Shown: positions 11,263-22,350, counted from the first letter of the stretch. The stretch: DNA of 64,000 bases from Moringa oleifera (GCA_021397835.1 JAJFZO010000087.1:3534001-3598000), one strand, 5' to 3'. The notes: generated by a model not told the origin, from the sequence alone. A program made the numbers and translations.

Positions 11263-11803
11263 CGAAAACTACTAGTCGATAAGGTTTGATTTTCTAGATG
11301 AGGATTTAATGGTAATTATACCCATAGACAAAGAGGAAAGGTCAAATGCTTGGAAAATATTTTTTCATGGGGCATCAAATATTCTGAGGCATGGGATTAG
11401 CGCAATCCTAAAGTCACCTAATGAACAGTATTGTCCATTTATAGCTTGATTAGATTTTAATTTCACTAATAATGTTACTGAGTATAGAGCTTATAGCATG
11501 GGATTAAAAGCTACAATTTAGAAAAAGATGGTAAAGTTGGATGTATTTGGGGATTGTGCTGTGGTTATATATCAACTAAAGAGAGAATGAATGGTAAGAT
11601 ATCTCGAGTTAATTCATTACCACAAGTTGGCTAAGGAATTACTCAAGAGCTTTAAAGAATTTAGTTTCAATTATCTCCCTAGAGAGAAAAATCAAATGGC
11701 AGATGTATTAGGAACGTTGGCTTCCATGTTTCAAGTGATAGAGGCTTCGCGAGTCTTGTCAATTAAAATGAGTATTTTAGACTCTCCAGCGCATTACTTA
11801 TGA
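11263..11803 (+). pseudogene. Second (archaeal-type) RNase H relic, Tat hallmark
   Basis: The frame reads 'FFHGASNILRHGISAILKSP', 'NNVTEYRAYSMGLKA', 'VFGDCAVVIYQLK' and, after a stop at 11588, 'MVRYLELIHYHKLAKELLKS', 'FNYLPREKNQMADVLGTLAS'. This corresponds to the archaeal-type RNase H acquired by Tat elements. Position between RNase H and integrase confirms the lineage. The first acidic position reads H in the 'FFDGAS' block. Three in-frame stops are visible. Confidence 0.82.
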
Positions 11804-11984
11804 TTGAGAAGAAAAAGATGGCAATCCACGATATAATGACATTCGAATTTATGTTAAGGATCAACAATACCTAGAAGGGGCATTAAAGAATGATAAGAGA
11901 ACCTTGAAGAGATTAGCCTTGAATTTCATACTAGATGGGGAAGTGCTTTACAAAAAAGCTTTGATTAAACTCTATTAAGATGCA

Positions 11985-13020
11985 TTGATGCAAGCGACGC
12001 TTAAGTAATCTTAAAAGAAGTCCATGAAAGTAGTTGTGGAACACACATTAGTGAACCCGTAATGGCTAGACAAATTATGAGAGCAGGTTATCATTAGCTA
12101 ACAATAGAAAAGAATTGCATCCAGTATGTGAGAAAGTGCCACAAATGCCAAATTTATGCTGATAAGATACATGTGCGATTATCCCTTCTCACGTAACGAA
12201 TGCACCTTGGCCATTTTCAATGTGGAGGTTTTGATGTCATCAGGGCCATTACCCCAAAAGCTTCTAATGGATACAGATTTATCCTAATATTCATTGATTA
12301 TTTCATAAAATGGGTGGAAATTGGTTCTTTTGCTAAAGTTACTAAGGTTATAGCTAATCATTTTATAAAAAAAGAAATCATTTATCGAAGGCCTGCTAGA
12401 GTGAATCATCTCAAATAATGCTCAAAATTTGAGCAGCAAGGCTATGAAGGAGATTTATGAACAATTTAAGATTTGACACCATAATTCAGCAACTTACCAT
12501 CCTAAAATGAATAAAATAGTAGAAACAGTGAATAAAAATATCAAAAAGATAGTGCAAAAAATGAAAGTAGTTTATAAAGATTGACATGAAATGCTATCCT
12601 TCGCATTACATGCTTATAGGACTATAGTAAAAACCTCTACTAAGGCAACTCCTTATTCATTGGTATATGGGATGGAGGCTTTATTACTTGTAGAAGTTGA
12701 AATTCCTTCATTAAGAGTGCTCATGGAATTCAAACTAGAAAAAGCAGAATGGATCAAAATATAAATAGTTAAAATTGATTGACGAGAAACACCTTAAAGC
12801 TATTTACCACGAGTAGTTGTATTAAAGTAGAATGGGAAAAATCATATAATAAGGGAGTATACCCAAGAGTATTTAGAGAAGGTGATTTAGTGTTGAAGAA
12901 GATTTTCGAGAATGTTTTAGACCCTTTAGGCAAGTGGGCACCATATTGGGAAGGCCCATATGTTATGAAAAGAGCATTCTCTTAAGGAGCATTGATCCTA
13001 ACTGAAATGGAATCTCCTTA
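11985..13020 (+). pseudogene. Integrase relic of the Tat element
   Basis: The HHCC zinc region is visible ('EVHESSCGTH', 'CIQYVRKCHKCQIY', 12015-12160). The catalytic core follows: 'GFDVIRAITPKASNGYRFIL' and 'FIDYFIKWVE' (12226-12320), a block reading ISNNAQN near 12415 where the second catalytic Asp is Asn, and 'NKIVETVNKNIKKIVQKM' near 12510 with the Glu retained. The C-terminal segment ('DLVLKKIFEN', 'GKWAPYWEGPYVMK', 12885-12970) matches the Tat integrase tail. Stops at about 12095, 12195, 12415 and 12582 inactivate it. Confidence 0.88.
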
Positions 13021-14647
13021 AACCAATTAATTCAGATATTGTAAAGAAGTATTACACTTAAAAAGAGGCAATTTATCTTTAAAGGAGGAACAAATAGTGC
13101 TAGAATCATTCCTTAGTGAAAAAAAAAAGAGAAAAAGAATACATTTGCGAGAAGATCTAGGTTGAAATTAGCATTCGAATTTTTTTTTCACATGATAAAG
13201 ATTGTCAACAAAAAAAGAGTACTTCTGGTAAGATTGGATAGATAAATAGCATTGAAATATTTATTGTTCTTTATATTACGCCCTATTGTTGATCATCATG
13301 ACTTTTGATCTAATTTATCGTGAAAGTCGTTTCAAATAGTTTTATTTAGTTACTTGATTACATCCTTAACCAGATATCTTTTCCTCACAAAAATTTTTAA
13401 AAGATATTTGTTGTCCAAATTACCGTTGCAAGATATGATTCGATAATGAAGTGTCAGTTCTAAAACTAAATAGTGATCAAATTTAAATGAAGCAATGAGT
13501 TGCATGTTTCAAATTGACCAAGATAAATCTAAGGGTAGATAAGAATCTTATTGATCCCCAGTAGAGTTGAAAACACAAGCAAATTTTGATTTACAGAGAA
13601 CATTCATATTCGCCAACATCGAAGGGATAATAAACCTAAAGTCATTGTCAAGATCAAATTTATCGATATGATCAACCTCAAGAAAGAAAAAATTTATATT
13701 TTGGTCAAACTTTATGATAAAATGACTGAAAGATAATTGCCCTTGTTTCAAAACAAAAAAAAAAGAGAGAAAAAACAGAGGAAGAAGGAAAACAAGAAAA
13801 AATACTATATAAAAAGAGGAAGAAAAGCGATTATTGCATTTGCATAAACATGCATACATAAGACATTTCACACATTTTATCTTGAAAAAAGTGGGATAAG
13901 CCTGTTAATGAAGGCATAAACAATCTATTAGATAGATCATTTCGTTTTCTCATTTAAAAAAAATAAAACAAAACACCATTTTCCCATAATTATCATAATT
14001 GTCAATGATTTTTTTTTATTAATGAAGATAGTTATTAATGAATATTTTCCATTAGATAAAATTTTTTAGATTTTTTAAAATAACTATCAGTGGATAATTT
14101 TTAAGTTCTTAGAATAGTTGTCAACGGACAAAACTCTTGATCAAAATAGTTGTCAATGGACAAAAACTCTTCAAATTTTCTAATATAATGGTTAGTGGAT
14201 TAAACTTTTAGATTATAGAATCACCATCTTTAAAGCGATCTAGATTTTTCAAAGTTGATGCCATCCTTGGAACAAAGCTTTTCATTTTTAAGATTGACGC
14301 CAAGTTTAGAAAGAAGCTTTCCATTTTCAAAGTAGATGTCGCTATTAGAACGAAACTCTTTAGATTTATTTATTTATTATTATTATTTAGTTGAGGCCAT
14401 CATTAAAATAAGCTTTTTAAATTTCTCGAAGCATCGTTAACTAGTGTTGCATGAAACATACAAAAACTATTCGGTCTCCCCAAGATCACATTACTTATAA
14501 CATTATAGTTTTCCTACATACAACCAAAAAGGAAAGATTAGAATTGAAGAAAAACAAGTGAAGAGAGTAAAGAGACGAAAGTTCCCAAGCCTTGGAGACA
14601 AAATTAGGTGTCTTCTTTGCCCAGTTGTTGATTCTTAAAAAATGAAC
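13021..14647 (+). other. Tat element 3' non-coding region
   Basis: Non-coding sequence between integrase and the polypurine tract, as is normal in Tat elements. It contains degenerate short tandem repetition around 14030-14250 ('atagttgtcaatggacaaaactctt' units of about 45 bases) and two related segments with 'gacgcca..tt.gaa..aagctttt' near 14260-14340. The minus-strand frames here (13548-13871, 14495-14725) match nothing I know. Confidence 0.55.
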
Positions 14648-14660
14648 AAAGAGGGGTAGC
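14648..14660 (+). promoter_or_regulatory. Polypurine tract of the Tat element
   Basis: AAAGAGGGGTAGC lies immediately before the 3' LTR, where plus-strand DNA synthesis is primed. It is interrupted by one pyrimidine near its end, so it is a slightly decayed tract. Confidence 0.6.
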
Positions 14661-17003
14661 TTTAGAGAGCCATTTTGCAGCAATACTGCAATGCTACCAA
14701 TTCTGCAATGTTGACAATTTCGCAAAGTTGCTAGTTTGCAATGCTACCAATTTTGCAATGCTGCATTAAAACCTATTGCAGCATTAAATGAAGGCTTGGC
14801 CAAAGTCTATGAGTACCCACCTTGGCCAAGAGATTGGGGGGAATTTTTAGAGAGGGAGTGTGGAGAATATAATGTTAAGAAATTTTAAGAGTCTGAAAAA
14901 TATTTGGAAAAAGTTATAAAAGGGGGAGATAGTAGTGTAAAAAAAGTTGGAAAGATTTTTTTTTGGAAAAGAGAGATTTGGAGAAGAAATTTTCAAATAT
15001 TACTTCTTCTTGAAGAATAAGGTAATCTTTTCTGTGATTTTATTATTACATTTTTTTCCTCTAATTTTTTATGAATATTTTCTTTCATTTTTTTACTTAA
15101 TTGTTATTATATATGTATATATATATGTTTATTCCTCTTGCACACATTTATCTTTTTACTTATCTTCATGTTATTCTCACTTGCATTTTTATTTACCTTG
15201 TATATTGACGTATTTATATTCTTTTATTTACAAAAACACAAAATTTTTTTCCATACTTTCATGTTGAATATATGAAAAGTTAAATAAAAAATGGATAGGA
15301 CGTGAAAGTAATGAGAAAAAAATATGTAACTTAATTAAAAATGGATATGATGTGATATATAAACTTAAAAAAATAAAATAAAGAAAAAGTTGTTAGTGAG
15401 GTAGTATATGCTTTCATGTTGAATACATGAAATTTGCTTGAAAAGATAAAAAAAAAAAAAAAAAAGAAGAAGAGAAAGATAGATGAATTTAAGATACTAA
15501 GGTTGTTTTAAAATAACAAATTTAGATTGTTCATAATATAAAAGTATTAGGTAAATTAAGTTTTATTTTTATTTTTAACTCAATTTTAACTATATTTTTA
15601 GAAAGATGAAATTACTTTAATGTTATTCTAATTTCTTAAAAAATTAAAATAAAAATACTTTAAAATTTTGAGAGTATAGAATTATTCAAGAGAGTTTTTT
15701 TTTTAAATTATTTTAAAAACAATAATATATGTTTTAAACTTTTGAGAAGTATGAAAATATATCAAAAGAAAGATTTTTATATTTCTTACGTAAGAATTAT
15801 TTTTTTAAAAGTAAAAATAAATAAATATGTATTCAGTTTTTGAGGGATGTGAAAAAATCTCAAGAGAGAGATTTTTATATTTTAATATAAAAAACTACTT
15901 AATATTTTTAAAAAATATAAAAAAATCTTAAGAGAGAGGTTTTTATATTTTTTAATAACAAAAAAAATTATTCTAAAGTATATGTATTTCAAGTTTTGAG
16001 GAGCATGAAAAATGTCGAGAGAGTAGTTTTCATATTTTTTAATATAAAATTAAATTTTAAAATATTTATTTGATATTTTTGAGAAAATATAAAAAAATCT
16101 CAAGAGAGATTTTCATACTCTCTAATATAAAATTTAGTTAATATTTTTTTTTTTTAGAAATGTGAAAAGATTTCAAGAAAAGATTTTCATAAAAATATAT
16201 TTATAAAAAATGTAAAAGAAAAATTTTTATATTTTGTAAAATATTTTATGTATATAACCCTCAATTCATTTTTATTTTTAATTAATGGAATTATATAAAT
16301 TAAATTTAAGATCTATATTTAACTATCAAATATTAAATTATTTGCTTGCGTTAGGGTCATGAGACTTCAAAATTATTTATATGTTCTACATAATGTGACT
16401 ATGCATGTGCATTAAAATGTCATTCAATTCACATGAATCATAACAAAAAATATTTTGAGGATTAGGGGTTGAACAAGAGTGAGACTTTCATATTCTCCAT
16501 TATAAAAAAGTATTTTAATATTAAAGGTTAAGCAAGAGCAAAACCTCTTCATCTTCTCTCATAAAATGATTTTAAGAATTGAAGATAAAACAAGAGGTAA
16601 ACCTTTATATTCCTCAAAATATTAAAGTTTCACTTATTTTCATATCATGTACATTTCTTTTCAGATATATTTTTGGGAATTAATTTTAAAAATCAAACGA
16701 ATTTCAAACTGAAAAGTAATCATGATAAATTGGTACTAATTTTTCAGCGTCGTGAGGGTGCTGATCCTTCTCTACGTGTAATCAACTCCCAAACTGATAT
16801 TTTTAATTTCGAAAGATCAATGTTACCTTGTTTATTTTTTTGAAAATAAATAAATTTTGGCATTTAATCACACCATAAAAAAGATTGGTGACAACTCCTT
16901 TTATTTTTATTTTTTGAAATCTTTTCAAAAGAAAATCACCAAAAATACATTTTTTTTAAAGTTGTTTCAACAATTCGACCTTAGTTGAGGATAGGTTATG
17001 ACA
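14661..17003 (+). repeat. 3' LTR of the Tat element
   Basis: Aligns from 'tttagagagccattttgcagcaatactg' (5' LTR: TGTAGACACCC...) to 'ggttatgaca'. The first two bases changed from TG to TT. The minisatellite is shorter than in the 5' LTR, the TATA box at 14915 is kept, and there are many substitutions and small indels, consistent with an old insertion. Confidence 0.85.
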
Positions 17004-17004
17004 T

Positions 17005-17273
17005 ACTAAGTGTGGACATTATGTTATGAAATTTTTAAGGGACATCATTGACAGATGTGACAAAAATATCTTATATGTGAAAACGGTAAGTTTTTAAGCA
17101 TTTGCTTATGTACTTACTTTGGTAATTGATGTGCTTACTAGAATTTTTATTGGACTAAATTCTTTTTTTGATAAATATAGTTAGTGAATATAGATACTCA
17201 TACTCAATTGGATATTGATGAAGTTAGAAAGAAGCTTAGACAATTTTTTTGGAGTGCCATATTAGAAAATTGA
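17005..17273 (+). pseudogene. Ulp1-like cysteine protease, last two exons (CACTA second gene)
   Basis: Exon 1 remnant 17005-17085 encodes KCGHYVMKFLRDIIDRCDKN, matching the 'xCG(Y/H)YVMxFMRDI' catalytic-Cys block of the Ulp1/SENP peptidases carried by plant CACTA elements. A GTAAGT donor starts at 17086, the intron ends with ATATAG at 17180, and the second exon gives DTHTQLDIDEVRKKLRQFF followed by TGA at 17271. The phase-0 splice keeps the frame, so this piece is undamaged apart from losing everything upstream to the Tat insertion or an earlier deletion. Ulp1 normally cleaves SUMO; its role in CACTA elements is unclear. Confidence 0.72.
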
Positions 17274-17689
17274 ACCTTGAAGATTTTTGTAGACAAACAT
17301 CATTGAATTTATATAGTTGAATTTTTAGGATTGTATATGATAATATATATATATATATATCTAAACTCATGTATTGTACACATGGAATTCAATTATGACA
17401 TCAAGTTTTTTTTTTCTTTATCTTTCATTACTTTTTGGATTGGATTATGTTGAGGTGTTTTCAAACATGAAAGAAGTAATGATGGCTTGAGTGAGAATGG
17501 TATTGAAGTGTATTAAAAGAAAAAGTTGTTTCATTGTAGTGTTGGTATTGAATTGTATGATGTATATAAGATGAAAATATGTGATTGATGTGGAAGAGAT
17601 GAAGAATTTTATATATGTAGGTTTTGGATAATTTATATGTAGGAATTTTGTATATTTTGAAATTATTAAAATTTTTTAAATAAAAATTC
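17274..17689. other. CACTA 3' untranslated and AT-rich spacer
   Basis: No coding frame. Contains a short (AT)n run at about 17341-17360. This is probably the 3' flank of the Ulp1 gene. Confidence 0.45.
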
Positions 17690-17988
17690 TATTAGCACTG
17701 TCATTAAAAAAGGCCCTTTAATGACAATTCATTGAAAATTAACATTAAAGGCACCATCGTTTAGTGACAGTTTTGAAAGAACTATCATTGAAGACCCCTT
17801 TTTAATAACAGTACTTTTATAACTATTATTAAAAGGGAGAGCTTTTAATAATAGTTTTCAAGAACTATCATTAAAAATTCTCATTTTTAATAACATTAAT
17901 AAAGATGACAGTTTTAGAACTGTCATTAAAAATCATTTTTACTTGTTATTAAATGTCTTACTTACAACAGTCATGTAAAAGCAAAACT
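17690..17988. repeat. CACTA right subterminal repeat array
   Basis: At least six alternating copies of 'gacagttttgaaagaactatcattaaa'-type units, for example 'tgacagttttagaactgtcatt' near 17910, mirror the left array at 1025-1262. The outermost terminus is not recognisable. Confidence 0.7.
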
Positions 17989-17991
17989 TAT

Positions 17992-19330
17992 AATAAAAAT
18001 AATACTTGTAAATATTTTTATCTTCAAAACTAGAACTAATTTTGTGATTTGACTTGTTTTACAAATTTTTTTTTTTAAAAAAAAAACCTTAGGAAAGGAT
18101 ATGAACCAACAAGACAAAATTTACCATAGCCAAAAGTAATACAAACTAATAAGAATAATTATAAAATCAAATTTATAAATACCTAGAATCCTAAATAAAG
18201 ATTTGTCTAAACAAAAATAATCAAAGCTATATACCTTTGGATCTTCATGAGCAATACCAATTTTGAGTTTTACTTTTGTAATAAAACATTGTCAAAATAA
18301 TTATTGATCAATAGGAATAATATCAAAAATCTTAAATTTGAAAAACTCAAAATCTTAAATATAAAATTACATAAACAAAAACAATTAAAGTGACATTTGT
18401 AGATCTTCTAATCTTTAAGAGTATACCAACTTATGATTTCACTTCTTCAACCAAAAAACACTATAAAAAAAACACATATCAGTTATAATAATAAAAAAAT
18501 TAACTTTAGCTAAAAATAACATAAATCAATAAAAATAATATTTTAAACATAAAATGCTAAAATACAAAATCACCCCACAATTGATGCTATTGGATTGATG
18601 GTGAATATCTTCTAACATAAAATGATCTCTTTTTATAAAAGCAGCACTTCAATTCATAAGAACAACGGACTAATTTATGGTTGTCTCTCTCAAAACAAAA
18701 TTTGTTTTTCAAAGGAGGAAGAAAGAGCTCACTGATTTATTTTTTGAATGATAGAAATAGATATGAGGGAGTTTTTTTATAGATGTTCAAAAATGGCTTT
18801 TGAAGGAGTGTATCTTTCCAAAAAAAAAAAACATCCTAATAGAAATGATGCACTTTAATAGAAAGATACATTTTCATTTAAAAGAAAATCGTATACCTTT
18901 CCATTCAAACTTTTTTTTTTCATCTTAAATTCCCTTTTCCAACACAAAAAACATTCAAAGTGATTCCTATGGATCTTTCAATTTGAACGAATACTACCAA
19001 TTTGTTATATGGCGTAAAACTTAGTGATAATTTAGTTAAAATTTAAAAATAAAATTGAAATTTAGTAAAAAGTAAAACAAATTAATCAATAAGAATAACG
19101 TGAAACAGCAAAAATTTAAAGACATCCAAAATTTTAAATATAAAATTTTTATAAATAAAAAATCAAAATAATACTTGTAGATCTTTCAAATATGACAAGC
19201 AATATAAATATCTAGTTTGACATCTGTAACATAATACTATTAAGAAAGATAGAGATTAATAAGAAATAATAAAAATAATAATTTTATTTAAAAGTGATAC
19301 AAATGAATATAAAATAACATATGCAACATA
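17992..19330. repeat. Region A, right part: ~205-bp AT-rich repeats
   Basis: Continuation of the repeat block of 1-1007. 'tagatcttc/tttcaat' cores occur near 18010, 18236, 18400, 18975 and 19170. It aligns unit by unit with 26980-28200 of region B (for example 'cttcaaaactagaactaattttgtg' at 18012 against 'cttcaagacgagaactaaattttgtg' at 27015). Confidence 0.75.
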
Positions 19331-19335
19331 ATCAT

Positions 19336-19675
19336 GTAGAGACCAGCTGAAGGAGGGAGAGTTACACAGAGAGAGGAAGAGTTGTAAAGGGATGAAGAGG
19401 GAGAAGAGAAGAGAAAAAGAGAAAGCAGGGGAGCGATGCTTACGGGAGGAACAAAGAAAACTAGGGCTGTTGCCTTAAGCCCTAGTTTTCTAAGTGGCTA
19501 ATGGTTGCCAGCCGTGAAGTACTGCTGGCCATTGCTAGCTGTGAAGTACTGCTAGCCACTGCAAGATGGCCATGGCCATTTGAGCGATTGCCTGATGACC
19601 ATCACGGGCCATCGATAGCCACCGCTTGCTAGCCATGTAGCTAGATTTTGCAATTGACACCATCAATTGCTAAAT
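19336..19675. repeat. Region A GC-rich terminal segment with hairpin
   Basis: Abruptly GC-richer than its surroundings: a purine-rich 'gagagaggaagag' tract, then a perfect 14-bp inverted repeat (AGAAAACTAGGGCT, 9-base loop, AGCCCTAGTTTTCT, about 19455-19491), then repeated 'agccgtgaagtactgctggcca' units and a 'gatggccatggccat' palindrome. It aligns with 28440-28870. No reading frame is conserved between the two copies. Function unknown. Confidence 0.65.
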
Positions 19676-19679
19676 AGTC

Positions 19680-19925
19680 AATTTCTTCTTTTTGTCTAAG
19701 ACCTTTTGCTGTTAATCTTGCCTTAAATATATAAAGAAAGTCATCAATATGATACTTCCTTCTAAACACCCACTTATAACTAATGGGTTTAGAATCAAGT
19801 GGTAGATTAACAAGTTCCTAAGTGTGGTTAAACATAATAAAATCTATCTCATCATTTATGGTCTCTTTTCAAATAGTAAAATCCCTAAAGACATGGTTTC
19901 TTCATATGTTTTAGGATCATCTTTA
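19680..19925 (-). pseudogene. Copia reverse transcriptase N-terminal fragment
   Basis: Minus-strand frames give 'DDPKTYEETMS', then 'LLIYHLILNPLVISGCLEG' and 'SIILMTFF', a frame-shuffled version of the conserved copia start ('ew..AI..E...L..N.TW.LV.LP.G.K.IG.KWVF...'). The rest of RT and RNase H is missing beyond the junction at 19676. Confidence 0.6.
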
Positions 19926-20559
19926 ATTTGAAGAACAATAGGGATTTTTCTTATTATTTTTTGTCTATTTTCTTCCACTAAGCGCAAGAAAATGAGATAA
20001 GAGTCAATCTCATCAGGTCTTAACTTTTTTATCTTTCATATTCTTTAGCTTTTATGAGGTGCACAATATTATTGACTAGATTTTACAACAATCTAAGAAG
20101 ATGATCTTTTGTTGAGATTTCTCACTAATAGGAGTTTGAAACTTATTTTTTTAAAGTTAATAAAGTTTCAAAGAACTCCATATCTTTTGATTTTATTATT
20201 ATATTGGACTCCAAATTTAAGAATCTATATACCTTGTGGTTTGTACCGTTCGTACAAATACACATCTAATTTCTTTAGGACCCAATTTTATCCTTTTAAG
20301 ATTTATGTTTTTTACAATATGCAAAACACCGTCACACTCTAAAATACCTTATGTTAGGTTTTTTATCTTTCCACATCTCATATGGAGAGATTTTATTTTT
20401 CTTTGATGGAACACTATAAAGAATATGGCAAGCAGTAAGAATTATTTCTCCCCAAAAATTAAATGAAAATTTTACAGTTAATAACGTGGCATTAACCATG
20501 TCAATGTATGTTTGATTTTTTGATTTTGCTAAACCATTTTGCTTAAGTCTTCGCGGTGG

Positions 20560-20881
20560 TGAGTTTTAGTGTAAAATACCATATTCCTCATAAAAAAAAC
20601 TTTGAACTCATTTCCAAAGTATTATCCACCTTTATTACTGCTAAGAACTTTAATTTTTTTTTTCCTATTTCGTTTTCAACCTTTAGTTTATATACTTTAA
20701 ACATAATAAAAGCATGATCTTTATGTTTTAACAAATTAAGGTATGTAACTCTTGAACAATCATCAATGAAAGTTAGAAAATGTATGTTGCCTCCTCTAGT
20801 TAACATGCCACTAAATTCACAAATATTTATATGCACAAGATCTAGTAATTGAGAAGTTCTTTCAACATTGTGAAGATTCAA
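20560..20881 (-). pseudogene. Copia integrase core fragment
   Basis: The minus-strand frame 20881-20588 reads 'SQLLDLVHINICEFSGMLTRGGN' and 'FLTFIDDCSRVTYLNLLKHKD' then 'MFKVYKLKVENEIGKKKLKF', the rve core of copia integrase. The first catalytic Asp, expected in 'IHSDICG', reads N here ('VHINICE'), and the second ('RSDNGGE') reads 'KVDNTLE' with the D retained. Inactive. Confidence 0.85.
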
Positions 20882-21390
20882 TGCAAAGTCATATCTTTTG
20901 AATTTGTTGATATTAAAGAAATTAAATCACTTGTAACCATTCTTTTCATAGTAATAATTCTAATATGTGCCAATCTACCATACCATAAAAATATGGAATC
21001 AAATATAAAAACATAAGAAACATTCTTCTTGTCATAATTATTGTTAACAATACATAACTTGACAATTCCATCATAAGAATAGCCTTTTCCAACAAAAACA
21101 ACATTTTGGACAGAATTAATTTTTTTGATTCATACATTATTTTAATCTTAGGTTTCCCTAAAAAAATTCCCACTAGCTCAGTTCTTGTTCATGCCAGGAA
21201 CGTGAAGCACATTGGACAAAGTTATCTTTCTTTCAAAAGTAAAAAATGAATTCCATATTGCCTTTACCAATCACTTTAGGGTGGATTTTATTTTTCATCT
21301 AAATTTCTTGTCCATTACTGACTTCTTTATAAGTACTTTGAATAAGGACACATCATATGAGACATGAACAGTGGTGGAAGTATCATAACA
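20882..21390 (-). pseudogene. Copia protease and GAG-pre-integrase fragments
   Basis: On the minus strand a protease-like stretch (about 21390-21170) has 'DTSTTVHVSYDVS' where 'DSGATxH' is expected and then 'ITLSNVLHVPGM'. The GAG-pre-integrase segment (21180-20885) shows 'LWYGRLAHI' and 'MKRMVTSDLI' in place of the usual 'LWHxRLGHxN...ikkMvk.gli'. Frames shift several times. The open frame 20946-21173 lies in a different frame from most of this homology. Confidence 0.7.
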
Positions 21391-21479
21391 TTAGCCTGAA
21401 AATTTTTTTGGATCGCATTAACTTTGCTCACAGTGGTGACAATATCTTCCTCTTCAATGAAATCTATCTTTGCCTCTTC

Positions 21480-22335
21480 ACTTTGTTTCTTTCAAAACCT
21501 ACAATCATGAACATAGTGCCTTGGCTTACCATAGACATCGCAGGACCATTTGGCTTTCTTGTTGTTTTGGGATTTTTGAATTTGTCTTGATTCTCCTTAG
21601 GACCTAAATTCTTCTTTTTGTGCTTATTAGTAGGATCAGACTTATTCACAATATTTGCCTTAGAAATACCAGCATTAGAATCTTCATTCTTATCTCTTTC
21701 CTTAACTCTTCTTCAATTTGTAGATGTATTTGAATTCATTCCAAAGAAAAATCTTGAACGGTATGAAGAATTTTCTTCTAGTAACCATTCTAAGTTGGTG
21801 TAACTTTGTAATAATTGCACTAACTTGAAATGCCTCAGGAAGTGCAATTGCCATATCTCTTAAATTGTTAACAATAACTTGCAATTTATGAACTAAAGAT
21901 AAAATAGGTTTATCATCAACTATTTTAAAATTAAATTATTTAGAAATGACAAGTTTGCGGCTACTTTCTTCTTTTGCTTTGTATTTAAATTCGAATGCAT
22001 TCCAGATCTTCTTTGCAAAAAGAATTGTTAGTGCAAAGATCATACAAACGGTTTGAAAAGGCATTTAGAATATGTTCACAACATTTGAGTTTATCTTCTT
22101 GGTGTTTCTCCCATTAAGCCTTCAATTCTTCATTGCCATTGTCAGGAAGCTTTGAAATTGATTCCAAGTTTGGATTAAACTAATAGTAGATCTTAAGAGC
22201 AATCAATAAGAATTTGAGTTTGCTTTGTCAACAAATGAAGTTTATCCCATCAAAGCGATCCAACTTCGTCAAATCTTCATTCGTGGGTTTGATTATCAAT
22301 GCAGTTATTTTGGTCTCTACAAAAATTCTGTTTTA
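21480..22335 (-). pseudogene. Copia gag and zinc-knuckle fragment
   Basis: Minus strand: 'LTKLDRFDGINFI' at about 22270 is the gag start; 'NRLYDLCTN' near 22040, 'DDKPILSLVHKLQVIVNNLR' near 21870 and 'FLWNEFKY' near 21740 follow. The frame 21649-21464 is basic and ends near a zinc-knuckle relic 'YGKPRHYVHDC' (about 21500), with one of the first two Cys changed. Several stops and frame changes. Confidence 0.65.
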
Positions 22336-22350
22336 AGATTATTGGGAATA

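Larger units (their letters stand above)
2842..17003 (+). mobile_element. Ty3/gypsy LTR retrotransposon, Tat lineage, degenerate
   Basis: Two direct LTRs (2842-5276 and 14661-17003) bracket a PBS, gag, protease, reverse transcriptase, RNase H, a second archaeal-type RNase H, integrase and a polypurine tract, in that order on the plus strand. The second RNase H between the first and the integrase is the hallmark of the plant Tat/Ogre lineage. Flanking pentamers TACGG (2837-2841) and TACTA (17004-17008) agree at three of five positions, which may be a decayed target duplication. Every coding region carries stops or frameshifts. Inserted inside a CACTA element. Confidence 0.88.
1011..17988 (+). 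mobile_element. CACTA (En/Spm-like) DNA transposon relic, interrupted by an LTR retrotransposon
   Basis: The left end reads GGCTACTATAAAA, close to the usual CACTACTA-type terminus with the first two bases changed. The right terminus is eroded. Both ends carry arrays of short direct and inverted subterminal repeats built on 'gacagttcttaaaag' and its complement, the normal CACTA arrangement. Possible 3-bp target duplication TAT at 1008-1010 and 17989-17991. The interior contains a transposase N-terminal relic (2042-2601) and an Ulp1 protease C-terminal exon pair (17005-17273), both typical of plant CACTA elements. Region B near 26976 supplies an uninterrupted version of the target. The middle of the transposase gene and the start of the second gene are missing, replaced by the Tat element at 2842-17003. 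Confidence 0.75.
19676..22350 (-). mobile_element. Ty1/copia retrotransposon relic (minus strand), truncated
   Basis: Read on the minus strand the order is gag (about 22330-21570), zinc knuckle (about 21560-21490), protease (21390-21170), GAG-pre-integrase (21180-20885), integrase core (20881-20560) and the start of reverse transcriptase (about 19920-19680). PR before IN before RT is the copia order. It stops abruptly at 19676, joining region A inside the sequence that continues in region B, so this end is a truncated junction. No LTR was identified at either end. Confidence 0.8.

Noticed and set aside
13548..13871. Minus-strand 107-residue open frame with a Phe/Leu-rich stretch, possible antisense gene in the Tat 3' region
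   Set aside because: Some Tat/Ogre relatives carry antisense ORFs, but this frame has no recognisable domain and its hydrophobic part comes from purine runs read backwards.
17341..17360. (AT)n runs here and at 29837, 33180 and 42305 as regulatory elements
   Set aside because: Simple-sequence repeats common in AT-rich intergenic DNA, with no gene placed to use them.
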